In this document: piece by piece, positions 32,479 to 41,452 of the stretch | Position numbering within the stretch: the stretch's first letter is position 1 | Layout: each line of letters starts with the position of its first letter | DNA from: Chlamydiales bacterium | GTDB lineage: Bacteria; Chlamydiota; Chlamydiia; Chlamydiales; Rhabdochlamydiaceae | Length of the DNA: 64,000 bases | Reading direction: 5' to 3' | NCBI GenBank assembly: GCA_016185065.1 | Contig: JACPOL010000008.1 | Coordinates: 248,001 to 312,000, forward strand | Made by a program: the position numbers and the translations under genes | Notes under the pieces: generated by a model | Seen by the model: only the letters and a program-made list of their open reading frames with translations | Told to the model about the DNA's origin: nothing | The model's database searches: none

Positions 32479-33936
32479 ATGCGCTATCGTACAAAACTCT
32501 ATCTTGCGCTGCTAAGCATCTCGTTTATCAGCATTCTTCTCGCGCTCGGCGTTGTCTATAATGAGACCAAGAAACAGTTCATCAAAGAGTATAGCAGCAA
32601 GGTCCTCTCCATTGCGGCAACTGCAGCTGCGTTCATCGATGGCGATGCGCTGGAAAAAATCCGCGGAAAAGAGGATGTAAACCTACCAGAATACGCAAAG
32701 CTCCGGCGCCAACTCCAAAAGGCTCGCAATGCGAATCGTCGAGATGACATCTACGTTAAGTGGTTCTACACATTTCGTCAGTCTGAAGAGGATCCGGACC
32801 AGTTCTTTTACGTAGTAGACACTGAAGAGAGCGGAAAGGACTACTCCCCTCCAGGAGATGTCTACATAGAGGCTCCTAGCTACGATCTAGCTCGCCACTT
32901 CCGGTCATACTACGCTCCAGAAGAGTTCATCAGCGACGTAGAGGGACAGTGGCTCATGGCGACTGCTCCAATCCGTGATAATAGTGGAAAAATTGTAGGC
33001 GCAGTCGAAGCCGATATCAGAGCTAACGATATCCTCGTTCTGCTGCATAAACTCCTCATGTTTGGAATCACAGCCCTTGCCATCTCTTCGGCAGTCTCAA
33101 TTGGACTCGGCTACCTCTTAGCTCGAGGCATCACCCACTCTCTTGGAACCCTGCATAAGTGCGTGAAAAGAATCGAACAGGGCGATTTAGGAGCGCGCGT
33201 TACACTCAAAACTCACGATGAATTCAATGAACTCGGAATGGGCATAAACGACATGGCTAAGGGCCTGCAAGAACGGGAGCGTTTAAAAACAGGCTTTGCT
33301 CGCTATGTCTCACATCATGCCATGGAGAAGCTCTTGCAATCAGAATCCTATTTAAAACTTGAAGGCGAGCGCAGGAAAGTGACGATGCTCTTTTCCGACA
33401 TCCGCCAGTTCACTACCCTCTCTGAGAAACTTCCCCCTGAACAGGTAGTGGGCATCTTAAACGCCTACTTCGAAAAAATGATCGAGGTGATCTTCCGTAA
33501 CCATGGAACGCTGGATAAGTTTCTCGGTGATGGAATGATGGTCGAGTTTGGAGCCCCGATTGAAGATGCAAGGCAAGAGATCAACGCGGTCTCTGCTGCT
33601 CTTGAAATGCAGCGAGAACTCTCAAAACTCTGCGATAAGTGGGAGAAAGAGGGGCGTCCGCGCATTGAGATGGGCATCGGCATCCACACCGGTTTTGCAA
33701 TCGTAGGAAACATCGGCTCGGAGATCCGCACCGAGTACACTGCGATTGGAGACACGGTAAACGTCGCCTCCCGCCTTGAATTTGCTACAAAAACCTTGAA
33801 AGCGCACATTCTGATTAGCGAAAATACATTTAAAGCACTTCCGCCTAACCTGTTTAAATATAAGAACTTAGGTCAGATGCCCCTCACTGGCCGAGAAGAG
33901 ATGGTAACCGTCTATTCGATTCTGCCATTCGATTGA
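32479..33936 (+). CDS. Membrane-bound class III adenylate/guanylate cyclase with HAMP domain
   Basis: The 485-residue protein has a membrane helix near residues 7-25, an extracytoplasmic sensor of about 165 residues and a second helix near 196-215. A HAMP linker (LGTLHKCVKRIEQGDLGARV) follows, then a cyclase catalytic domain from about 285. Metal-binding Asp residues are in LFSDIRQFTTLSE and KFLGDGMMVEFG. GIGIHTGFAIVGNIGS and YTAIGDTVNVASRLE complete the site. It probably makes cAMP in response to a periplasmic signal. No CRP-type receptor gene is in the window. It is followed by a NUDIX gene after 35 bases. Confidence 0.92.
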   Translation: MRYRTKLYLALLSISFISILLALGVVYNETKKQFIKEYSSKVLSIAATAAAFIDGDALEKIRGKEDVNLPEYAKLRRQLQKARNANRRDDIYVKWFYTFRQSEEDPDQFFYVVDTEESGKDYSPPGDVYIEAPSYDLARHFRSYYAPEEFISDVEGQWLMATAPIRDNSGKIVGAVEADIRANDILVLLHKLLMFGITALAISSAVSIGLGYLLARGITHSLGTLHKCVKRIEQGDLGARVTLKTHDEFNELGMGINDMAKGLQERERLKTGFARYVSHHAMEKLLQSESYLKLEGERRKVTMLFSDIRQFTTLSEKLPPEQVVGILNAYFEKMIEVIFRNHGTLDKFLGDGMMVEFGAPIEDARQEINAVSAALEMQRELSKLCDKWEKEGRPRIEMGIGIHTGFAIVGNIGSEIRTEYTAIGDTVNVASRLEFATKTLKAHILISENTFKALPPNLFKYKNLGQMPLTGREEMVTVYSILPFD

Positions 33937-33971
33937 CTTGAGGTGCCACCCCGTGCGATACTCCCGCCTAC

Positions 33972-34541
33972 ATGGAATCTAAATCAGAAAAACAGGCTGC
34001 TCTGGAAAAGAGCACAAAGGTTGAAAGTAGAATCGTCCACAAAGGACACACGCTCGATATTCGCGTCGACACCTTCATCCTAAAAGGCAAGCAGAGACAG
34101 TGGGATGTCATTCTCCATCCAGGCGCTGTTGCCATCCTTCCTATCAATTCAGACGGCGAGCTTCTTCTGATTAAACAGTGGAGACGCGCAGCAGAGAGAA
34201 TCCTCATCGAACTTCCAGCTGGGACTCTAGATGCAGGAGAGCCGCCCGATGTCTGCGCTCAACGAGAACTGCAAGAAGAGACGGGATACAGAGCCCAAGA
34301 GCTCATTGGCCTCGGAGGCTTCTTTACCGCGCCAGGCTTCTGCACAGAGTATATCCACTTTTTCATTGCAAGAGAGCTGACCCCCTCCTATCTCGAGGCC
34401 GATGATGATGAGGGGATCGACCTCCTTCCTGTCAGCCTTAAACTCGCACTTGAGATGATCGACAGCGGCACTATCTGCGACGCAAAGACGATAGCTGGCA
34501 TCATGCGCTACGAGCGCTGGCTAAAGATACATGGAAAATAG
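33972..34541 (+). CDS. NUDIX hydrolase, ADP-ribose pyrophosphatase type
   Basis: The 189-residue protein contains the Nudix box from GTLDAGEPPDVCAQRELQEETGY (G-x5-E-x7-REL-x-EE-x-G). The preceding IKQWRRAAERILIELPAG and following GGFFTAPGFCTEYIHFFIA are typical of ADP-ribose/ADP-sugar pyrophosphatases. It would cleave ADP-ribose or related nucleoside diphosphate sugars in the cytoplasm. The stop lies four bases before the chosen start of the next gene at 34546. Confidence 0.92.
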   Translation: MESKSEKQAALEKSTKVESRIVHKGHTLDIRVDTFILKGKQRQWDVILHPGAVAILPINSDGELLLIKQWRRAAERILIELPAGTLDAGEPPDVCAQRELQEETGYRAQELIGLGGFFTAPGFCTEYIHFFIARELTPSYLEADDDEGIDLLPVSLKLALEMIDSGTICDAKTIAGIMRYERWLKIHGK

Positions 34542-34545
34542 ATCT

Positions 34546-37500
34546 ATGAAACGCAAACTCCCCACACTACTCGCTCTTATCTTTCTCCTTCTCATTCTCG
34601 CTATTATTGCGCTGCCCACACTTCTTTCCACCTCCTGGGGAAAGGAGAAGATCACTACATATTTAGAGCGCAAACTCCCCTATCAGATTGCCGTTAACGA
34701 GCTCTCGCTAAGCTGGCTGGGACCGCAAAAGATTCAGGGAGTTCAAATCGTCGAACGTGAAGGAGAGGCGCGGCTAAGCTGCGAAGAGATCCACTCCTCT
34801 GCTTCTCTTATCCAGATACTCTTTAAAAAAGAGTTTAAAGACCTTGAGATCACACGCCCTGTTGCGGCGATGGAAGCCTCTGCAATTAGCCCCACGATCT
34901 CCTACAGACAGCAGTATAAGCGCGGGATGCAGAGAGGGTCTCTCGTTCCCTCCCTATCCTGGAAGGCCTCTCCACTGCCAGTTTCTGGGCATATCAAGTT
35001 AAAGGATGGAGAGCTCTCACTCTACAACAATAAGATCCCTGTCGTGCGCTACTACAACCTTCAAGTAGACGCAGATCTCCCCTCTCCTGGCTCCAACTTG
35101 CGCATCGACCTCTCGGGCTCAACAAAAGAGGAGCAGATCCAGGGCACCTTCCACCTGCTTGCAGAGCAGTCGGTAGCTCCGAGCGAGTGCATCGCTCTTT
35201 CAAGCGAATTCAATAACTTCCCTTTAAGCGGCCTCGACGCCCTTCTATCTCTTGCCCATCCCGAGTACCAGGGGCTTCTGACAAGCGCGATCGGCCCCTC
35301 ACTCAATCTAACGATGCAGGGAGACCTCTCAGCAGCGGGCTTGAGCTTCAACTTGAATGCAAGCTCAGCACTACTACAAGCGGCCGTGCAAACAGCTTTT
35401 AAAGATGGTCTCATCACACTTCTAGCTCCAGGCAAGATCTCTCTTACCCTCACTCCAGACTTTGCAGCAAGGCTTGTGAAGATCGCGCCTGCTCTCTCTG
35501 AATTAAGTCTGAAAAAAAATTTAAACAGCACGATCACTATCTCCTCACTCTCGCTACCCATCAAAGATGAGAAGCTCGATCTCGCATCGCTCTCCTTCAC
35601 AGCTGGCATTGAAACCTCCCCCACAACCCTACTCTCAAAGGCAACCACGCAGCAGATCGACCTCGATTCACTCGAGCTGCATGTGACTAGCCAGAGATTA
35701 GATCAAGGCGCGCAGGCAGATCTCGCTCTCTCTGCCAAAGTCGATGGCTTTGTAAGCACTATATCGGCGCAGGGCAAGGTCGGTTCGCTCTTCGATCCTG
35801 AGCTCTCAGGAGAGGGCTCATGGAGCGCAAGCAGACTCTCTTTAGGCGTTATCGAAGAACTCGCAAAACAGAAATCAAAAATCGCGCCATTTCTCGGAGC
35901 CACACTCGATGCAAGCGGCTCTTTCAAGTTAAAGCGGAAGGCTCTTGCTTTTACTGTTCAGATGACCGCTCCCAACTTCTCCCTCTCGCCTGCAACGTTT
36001 ACCTACGCAGATAAGCTCACGCTTACCAGCCCAGCAACTCTACGATTTGCCCCTTCAAAAGAGCTATTAACGGCATGCCTTCCCGCTGCTTTTTCTATGC
36101 AGCCAAGCTGGATCGAGATGAACATCCAGGAGCTCCTATTTCCAGTGAATGAGATCGAAGAGTTAACCCTTAAAGCCGATCTACGCAGCTCGCCTCTTAT
36201 CTTTGATAAGTTCGGCGAGTTCGGACCTCTCAGCGTCGATAGCTGCCAGGGCCGCTTGGAGATAAACTCATTAAAATCGATGCTGATGCAGATGAGCCTC
36301 TCTCCCTGCAGCCAGAAGAAGGAGACCTGCGCGCTTCTTAACATCACAACTCAAGCCGCACTCGACAGTAAAAAATCGGAGTTTCACTCCTCATCCAACA
36401 TCTCATTCTCCCTCCAAGACGTAAATGCTGGAAACCTGAGTCTGATACTCGATGGAAAACAGCTTGCAGCACCCGTTCCAAACTGGACAGTAACGCTCGA
36501 TGCCAAAGAGCTCTCTGTTTCTCTCTTCGATAAGCTGCTTCAGCAGCAGAATGCTTTTACCTCTCTTCTGGGTCCTACCCTCAATGTTCACCTCGAGGCG
36601 CAAAAAGAAAAAGTAGAAGTAAAGGCAACGAGCGCAAACTTAAATCTGCACGGGACACTCTCGGCAAAAAACAACACCCTCTTTCTCGTGGGCGAGCCGA
36701 TGGAGCTCTTTTTTACACTGAATGGAGAGGGTTTTTCCCGCATTAAAAGCTGGCTTGCAAAGACTCCTGCAACAGTCGAGCTACTTCAGCCTTCAATCTG
36801 CTCTTTCACAATTTCAAGTCTAAACATCCCTCTCACAAAAGACCTATCCTGGAAAGATCTGCAGATCGTCGCAAATGGCGGCATCGATAAGTTCGCCTTC
36901 CAAGAGAAGGGAAGCGGGCAGAGTGTGAAATTTGATCAGCTCATCCTGAAGCTGCAAAAAAAAGAGAAGCTCTCGCCTCTCTCTTTCCAGCTCACCTCAC
37001 AAGTTTCAACGAAAGAGGTTTTAGGAGGGAAAGCAGCCGAAGGAAAGATCGAGTGCATCGGCAGCCTGCAAGAGAGTTCGGACCTTAAACGCCCCTCGCT
37101 TGAGCTAGATGCCACCATCGAGCAGCTCCCCAGCTCGATCTTCGATCTCGTTGCGCAGCTAACTAACTCCTCTTCACTCGCTCCACTATTTGGCAATGCG
37201 CTTGATGCCAAAGCACACGTCTCTCTAAAGAATGGCTCGGGACCAGTCCAGCTCAATCTCAAATCCCCCAACAGCCGTTTTTCAATTGCAGGAGTGGTTA
37301 CAAGTGGAGTTCTAACTCTTTCTGAGCCCATTCACGCCCAGGTGCTAATGACAGAGGAGCTTACACGCCCAATGTTAAAAGAGGTCAATCCACTCTCGAT
37401 CTCGTCGATCACCTCTTCTCACCCACTAACGCTTGAAGTCCAACCAGATGGATTCTCTCTTCCTTTAGACAACTGGAAAAAACTGTCGCTCTCCAAAGCT

Positions 37501-38133
37501 AAGATCGAGCTCGGCCAGATCCAGTGTGAGAATCAGGGAGCTTTCCAGGTGACGTTAGGGCTGCTCAAATCAAAGCAGTTTTCGGGAGACAAGCAGCTCC
37601 ACCTCTGGTTCGCACCCATCGAACTCAGCATAAAAGAGGGAGCCGCTATAATTGAGCGCACAGAGATCCTCATCGCCCAAACATTTGAAGTGGCGATGTG
37701 GGGCAAGCTCAACTTGATCGATGAGAATGTCGACATGATCCTCGGACTCACCAGCCAGTGCCTGAGCAAGGCCTTCTCCATTCAAGACCTTCCCCCCGAC
37801 TATGTGATGCAGATTCCGATGAAGGGCAAGATGAACGACGTCCAGATCAATACAAAGGCCGCAACAGCTAAAATCGCAGCCCTCCTCATCTGGCAGCAGA
37901 AGTCGCTTGGCGGCGGCCTACCCGGAATCGCAGGAGATCTCCTGGGCAAGCTTGCAACCCTGCCCGATAGCAACTCGCCTACCCCACCAGCCAAACACCC
38001 CTTCCCCTGGGAGAGCGGCAAACCAGCCACCCCCGAGCGCAAGAGAAGCAGCCCCTCCTCCCCCTCCAAAAAGAAGAGCGGCGTCCGCAAAGAGGACAAG
38101 CCCCTCAAGCAGCTCCTCAAAATCCTCAAGTAG
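34546..38133 (+). CDS. AsmA/TamB-like large envelope protein
   Basis: The 1195-residue protein has an N-terminal signal anchor (LPTLLALIFLLLILAIIALPTLL) followed by LERKLPYQIAVNELSLSWLGPQKIQGVQI, the pattern that opens AsmA/TamB/YhdP-type proteins. The body consists of repeated beta strands. The end (WGKLNLIDENVDMILGLTSQ ... MQIPMKGKMNDVQINTK) is also AsmA-like. It closes with a basic Pro/Ser/Lys tail (KRSSPSSPSKKKSGVRKED). Such proteins bridge the inner and outer membrane and are linked to lipid transport and outer-membrane integrity. An ATG at 34531 is the alternative start. Confidence 0.78.
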   Translation: MKRKLPTLLALIFLLLILAIIALPTLLSTSWGKEKITTYLERKLPYQIAVNELSLSWLGPQKIQGVQIVEREGEARLSCEEIHSSASLIQILFKKEFKDLEITRPVAAMEASAISPTISYRQQYKRGMQRGSLVPSLSWKASPLPVSGHIKLKDGELSLYNNKIPVVRYYNLQVDADLPSPGSNLRIDLSGSTKEEQIQGTFHLLAEQSVAPSECIALSSEFNNFPLSGLDALLSLAHPEYQGLLTSAIGPSLNLTMQGDLSAAGLSFNLNASSALLQAAVQTAFKDGLITLLAPGKISLTLTPDFAARLVKIAPALSELSLKKNLNSTITISSLSLPIKDEKLDLASLSFTAGIETSPTTLLSKATTQQIDLDSLELHVTSQRLDQGAQADLALSAKVDGFVSTISAQGKVGSLFDPELSGEGSWSASRLSLGVIEELAKQKSKIAPFLGATLDASGSFKLKRKALAFTVQMTAPNFSLSPATFTYADKLTLTSPATLRFAPSKELLTACLPAAFSMQPSWIEMNIQELLFPVNEIEELTLKADLRSSPLIFDKFGEFGPLSVDSCQGRLEINSLKSMLMQMSLSPCSQKKETCALLNITTQAALDSKKSEFHSSSNISFSLQDVNAGNLSLILDGKQLAAPVPNWTVTLDAKELSVSLFDKLLQQQNAFTSLLGPTLNVHLEAQKEKVEVKATSANLNLHGTLSAKNNTLFLVGEPMELFFTLNGEGFSRIKSWLAKTPATVELLQPSICSFTISSLNIPLTKDLSWKDLQIVANGGIDKFAFQEKGSGQSVKFDQLILKLQKKEKLSPLSFQLTSQVSTKEVLGGKAAEGKIECIGSLQESSDLKRPSLELDATIEQLPSSIFDLVAQLTNSSSLAPLFGNALDAKAHVSLKNGSGPVQLNLKSPNSRFSIAGVVTSGVLTLSEPIHAQVLMTEELTRPMLKEVNPLSISSITSSHPLTLEVQPDGFSLPLDNWKKLSLSKAKIELGQIQCENQGAFQVTLGLLKSKQFSGDKQLHLWFAPIELSIKEGAAIIERTEILIAQTFEVAMWGKLNLIDENVDMILGLTSQCLSKAFSIQDLPPDYVMQIPMKGKMNDVQINTKAATAKIAALLIWQQKSLGGGLPGIAGDLLGKLATLPDSNSPTPPAKHPFPWESGKPATPERKRSSPSSPSKKKSGVRKEDKPLKQLLKILK

Positions 38134-38137
38134 CCCC

Positions 38138-38266
38138 TCTTTTTTGGAGTGCGGAGACCCGGCGCCGCTTTTCTTAAAATCGGCTTGTCGATTTTTCTTC
38201 AATTTAAGAGAGAGCGCCAGGTCGCTCTCGAAAAAAGCGGCGCCTGGTCGCCGCACTCCAAAAAAG
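38138..38266. repeat. Palindromic element copy 3, upstream of the F-box gene
   Basis: Edges TTTTTTGGAGTGCGG and CCGCACTCCAAAAAA pair as outer arms with a few mismatches. Inside lie hairpins AAATCGGCTTGTCGATTT and GAGAGCGCCAGGTCGCTCTC, the same order as in copies 2 and 4. TTCTTCAATTTAAGAGAGAG in the middle is identical to copy 4. It starts five bases after the AsmA-like stop. Confidence 0.88.
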
Positions 38267-38329
38267 ATATAATCTAAAATTTAATTAGGTGCTTTTCGAT
38301 ATACTATTCATTTTGAAAGGCCTTAGCTT

Positions 38330-38358
38330 TTTACTTTTTTTGTAAAAATTGCTATAAT
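38330..38358 (+). promoter_or_regulatory. Possible promoter of the F-box gene
   Basis: A perfect TATAAT (38353-38358) lies 27 bases before the ATG at 38386. TTTACT (38330-38335), a 4/6 match, lies 17 bases upstream. The region from the repeat to the gene is AT-rich. Confidence 0.4.
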
Positions 38359-38385
38359 TTTCGACAAAACAAGAGCGAAATATCA

Positions 38386-40233
38386 ATGAGCACAGGTTTA
38401 GTCTTACACGAGACAAAAGGACCCGCTATAGCAGAGCCCACAGGAGACTCCTGCCCCGCGGACACTCTTCCTGCTGAACTTCTCAACAAGATTTTTTCTT
38501 TCTTGCTAAGAGCCGAGACATTCTTCACTGAGCAGACTCTCCAACCCGTCCATTTTGCAGCGGTCTGCAAAAGCTGGAGAAGAGAAGCAGATTTTGTGCG
38601 CTGGAATAGGCTTATGCAGCGCGCTTTCCCCTCGCTCCCAGCTGGAGAGGGCGACATCCCAACTCGCTGCAAAAACTGGCAAGCGATGATGGCGCGCAAC
38701 GTGCTGGCAGGGCGCTTCACCATATCTGCTGCTCTCCCCATTTTTACTCAAAAGATGGTAATGACTGTTACCGAAAATGCACAAAGACACACTTGGTATC
38801 TCTCTCCTCTAGATGAACACTATGAAAGAGTTCGCATACGCCATTTTAAAACTGGTGAGATACTTAGAGAGTTTCGAACAGAAAAAACGCCAGCAAACAA
38901 CTACCAGCTATTTAAGGGAAAGCTTTTCCAGACTTACCGTCCAGGTGGTTTTCGAGCTCTTACTAGAATTCAATCACGCGATCTCACCACAGATTCACAT
39001 CTGTTCAGAATTAGTGGCTTTTCTTCGGACGAGTTCTCCGCCCCCCCGGAGGGGCTACTTCTTAATTCAGAAAGCGGTGACTTCAATGCATTAACCAGCC
39101 TATTTGAATATATAGTTTCAAATGACAAGCTAGTAATTCCTCTAGCGGACAGACTTGAAGTGCGCGATCCCAACACAGGAAAGCCCCTGGGCAGCATTCC
39201 TTGTACAGCATGGAAAAATTCTTGGACATCCTCCTTCGAAGAGTGGGTATTCTTAATTACATCTCAATCAATACACCCACAACTCGATGCAGAGGGATTT
39301 TCTACAGAAGTTTTTAATCTTCGAACAATGTCTCGCGAAAGAGCATTTAAGGATCTACGCTTTGGACAAGTGGTGAGAATAGATCGGAATTTTGTAGTAG
39401 CGCGAGTCACCGAGTACCAGAATGAAAAACTCACAGAGTCTCTGCTCCTCTTCAATCCTTTAAAACCTAATACGCCCGCCAAAATACTACCCATTGATGA
39501 ACGCGACTACTTTGAACAAAATTGGAAAAAGAAGGGAGCTAATTTATGCAAGCTAGGCGAAGAGCACCTGCTTCTGCTCGGACGAAAGACCCTTTCAATT
39601 TACAACACAAGAACTGGAGAGAGAAGAGAGCTTCTTCAATCCGAAGAGTGTCTTAAAAAAGAAAACTCCTTTGAGTTTTTTGAGCTATTTGACGGTACTC
39701 TAAGAATTTATCCTTTTCTTGACGCTGATACTTGTATCGATCTTAATCTAGCTCTTTTCGAAGGAATCCGGCCCGATTTTACAGACGTAGATAGCGCACC
39801 TCCCTTTGAGTTTACCGAAAGAATGCTAAAAGCAATCCCCACTCCCTGGGGAGCCTCTTCATCATTGTGGAGAGATTGGAGAGACCCCTCAAAAGCACGT
39901 GAACGCTCATTTACATTTGAAGCCCACGCCTCGCAAATGATGAGCGACAGGATCACTCCGCTACCGCTGATAGATTTGAGGGAGTCCTCACTGTCACTGG
40001 AGCGCAAACACTCACGCGTAGCGCCTGCTCCCTTGATATCCGTCAGACCCCAACTTGTCCAGCCTCCTGCAGCACCTCCTGCAGCACCTCAAACTCCTCG
40101 CCCGGCTGCACCTCAAACCCCTCCTCAAGCTGCCCCTCCACAAAGAGCTCCTGAGCGCTCCTTCTTCACTCAGCTCCTCGACGCCTTCAGCGCCTGCTTC
40201 CGCTGGCTTTGGACTGCCCTCTTCGGCTCCTAA
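38386..40233 (+). CDS. F-box protein, candidate host-targeting effector
   Basis: The 615-residue protein has an F-box near residues 28-76 (LPAELLNKIFSFL ... VCKSWRREADFVRWNRL). F-boxes bind eukaryotic Skp1 and recruit cargo to SCF ubiquitin ligases, a function with no use inside a bacterium. The middle (about 100-480) has repeated beta-strand units with Tyr/Asn/Thr-rich turns, compatible with a beta-propeller-like substrate domain. Residues about 545-590 are Pro/Ala/Gln-rich, and the end (FFTQLLDAFSACFRWLWTALF) is an aromatic hydrophobic segment that could touch membranes. The gene is bracketed by two near-identical palindromic repeats. Secretion is inferred. Confidence 0.78.
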   Translation: MSTGLVLHETKGPAIAEPTGDSCPADTLPAELLNKIFSFLLRAETFFTEQTLQPVHFAAVCKSWRREADFVRWNRLMQRAFPSLPAGEGDIPTRCKNWQAMMARNVLAGRFTISAALPIFTQKMVMTVTENAQRHTWYLSPLDEHYERVRIRHFKTGEILREFRTEKTPANNYQLFKGKLFQTYRPGGFRALTRIQSRDLTTDSHLFRISGFSSDEFSAPPEGLLLNSESGDFNALTSLFEYIVSNDKLVIPLADRLEVRDPNTGKPLGSIPCTAWKNSWTSSFEEWVFLITSQSIHPQLDAEGFSTEVFNLRTMSRERAFKDLRFGQVVRIDRNFVVARVTEYQNEKLTESLLLFNPLKPNTPAKILPIDERDYFEQNWKKKGANLCKLGEEHLLLLGRKTLSIYNTRTGERRELLQSEECLKKENSFEFFELFDGTLRIYPFLDADTCIDLNLALFEGIRPDFTDVDSAPPFEFTERMLKAIPTPWGASSSLWRDWRDPSKARERSFTFEAHASQMMSDRITPLPLIDLRESSLSLERKHSRVAPAPLISVRPQLVQPPAAPPAAPQTPRPAAPQTPPQAAPPQRAPERSFFTQLLDAFSACFRWLWTALFGS

Positions 40234-40239
40234 ACTCTC

Positions 40240-40367
40240 TTTTTTGGAGTGCGTGCGACCTGGCGCCGCTTTTCTTGAAATCGACTTGTCGATTTTCTTC
40301 AATTTAAGAGAGAGCGCCAGGTCGCTCTCTTAGAAAAGCGGCGCCGGGTCGCCGCACTCCAAAAAGA
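40240..40367. repeat. Palindromic element copy 4, downstream of the F-box gene
   Basis: This copy has the same layout and orientation as copy 3: outer arms ending in GGAGTGCG and CGCACTCC, and inner hairpins AAATCGACTTGTCGATTT and GAGAGCGCCAGGTCGCTCTC. It starts six bases after the F-box stop and separates it from the convergent aldolase gene. The left outer arm has drifted (GTGCGTGCGACC). Confidence 0.88.
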
Positions 40368-40393
40368 CGCCTAAGCGTTTGAGAATTAGGATG

Positions 40394-41449
40394 TTAGGCC
40401 AGAGAGATCTCTTTGCAGAGGTAGACGTCCTGGATGGCGTTTAGGAGCTCTACGCCCTCTTTGAGGGGCTTCTGGAAGGCTTTACGGCCTGAAATGAGGC
40501 CCATGCCGCCTGCGCGCTTATTGATGACGGCAGTCTCTACGGCTTGGGCTAGATCATCCTTGCCAGAAGGGCCGCCGGAGTTAATGAGGCCGATGCGTCC
40601 CATGTAGCCGTTAACAACCTGGTAGCGGCAGAGATCGATCGGGTGGTCGGTGCAGAGCTTGGTGTACATGTCGGGCGTCTCTTTTCCAAACTTCAGAGCC
40701 TTGAACCCGCCATTGTTTGTGGGCAGCTTCTGCTTCACGATATCGGCTTTGATTGTGGCGCCAAGGTGGTTGGCTTGTCCCGTTAGGTCGGCAGCTTCAT
40801 GGTAGTCGGCAGCGGGTGTCTTGAATGCAGAGTTGCGGAGGTAGCACCAGAGGACGGTTGCCATGCCGAGTTCATGCGCCATTTCAAAGGCCTTGCTGAC
40901 CTCGACAATCTGGCGGTCGCTTTCAGCGGAGCCAAAGTAGATGGTTGCACCTACTGCCACGCAGCCCATCTCATGCGCTTGTTTAACCGAACCGAAGATG
41001 ATCTGGTCGTGCTTGTTTGGGTAGGTGAGAAGCTCGTTATGGTTGAACTTCATGAGGAAGGGAATTTTGTGCGCATACTTGCGCGCTACAGAGCCGAGCA
41101 CGCCGAGTGTAGTGGCTACAGCGTTGCAGCCCCCTTCCATGGCAAGTTTGATGATATTTTCGGGGTCGAAGTAGTCGGGATTTGCAGCAAAGGAGGCGCC
41201 AGCGGAGTGTTCGATTCCCTGGTCGACGGGAAGAAGAGAGAGGTAGCCAGTGCCTGCAAGTCTTCCGTGGTTATACATCGCCTGAAGGCTTCTTAAAACG
41301 CGGATGTTGCGGTCGGACGGTGCAAAGATGCGATCGATCCAGTCTGGTCCTGGAATGTGTAGCTTCTCTTTTGGCACAGTCTTGCAGACGTGGTTCAAAA
41401 GTAGATCTGCTTTGGGTCCAAGTAGCTTGCTTATCTTCTCTTTTGACAC
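40394..41449 (-). CDS. Class I fructose-bisphosphate aldolase, DhnA/FbaB type
   Basis: The 351-residue protein resembles the archaeal-type class I aldolase that chlamydiae use in glycolysis. Supporting segments are [44 protein letters not shown] and [13 protein letters not shown] with the Schiff-base Lys, plus [11 protein letters not shown]. It cleaves fructose 1,6-bisphosphate into two triose phosphates. The start is a GTG at 41449 with AGGAG seven bases upstream. That ribosome site overlaps the stop of the sugar porter gene, so translation is coupled. Confidence 0.93.
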   Translation of the reverse strand: MSKEKISKLLGPKADLLLNHVCKTVPKEKLHIPGPDWIDRIFAPSDRNIRVLRSLQAMYNHGRLAGTGYLSLLPVDQGIEHSAGASFAANPDYFDPENIIKLAMEGGCNAVATTLGVLGSVARKYAHKIPFLMKFNHNELLTYPNKHDQIIFGSVKQAHEMGCVAVGATIYFGSAESDRQIVEVSKAFEMAHELGMATVLWCYLRNSAFKTPAADYHEAADLTGQANHLGATIKADIVKQKLPTNNGGFKALKFGKETPDMYTKLCTDHPIDLCRYQVVNGYMGRIGLINSGGPSGKDDLAQAVETAVINKRAGGMGLISGRKAFQKPLKEGVELLNAIQDVYLCKEISLA

Positions 41450-41452
41450 GGT

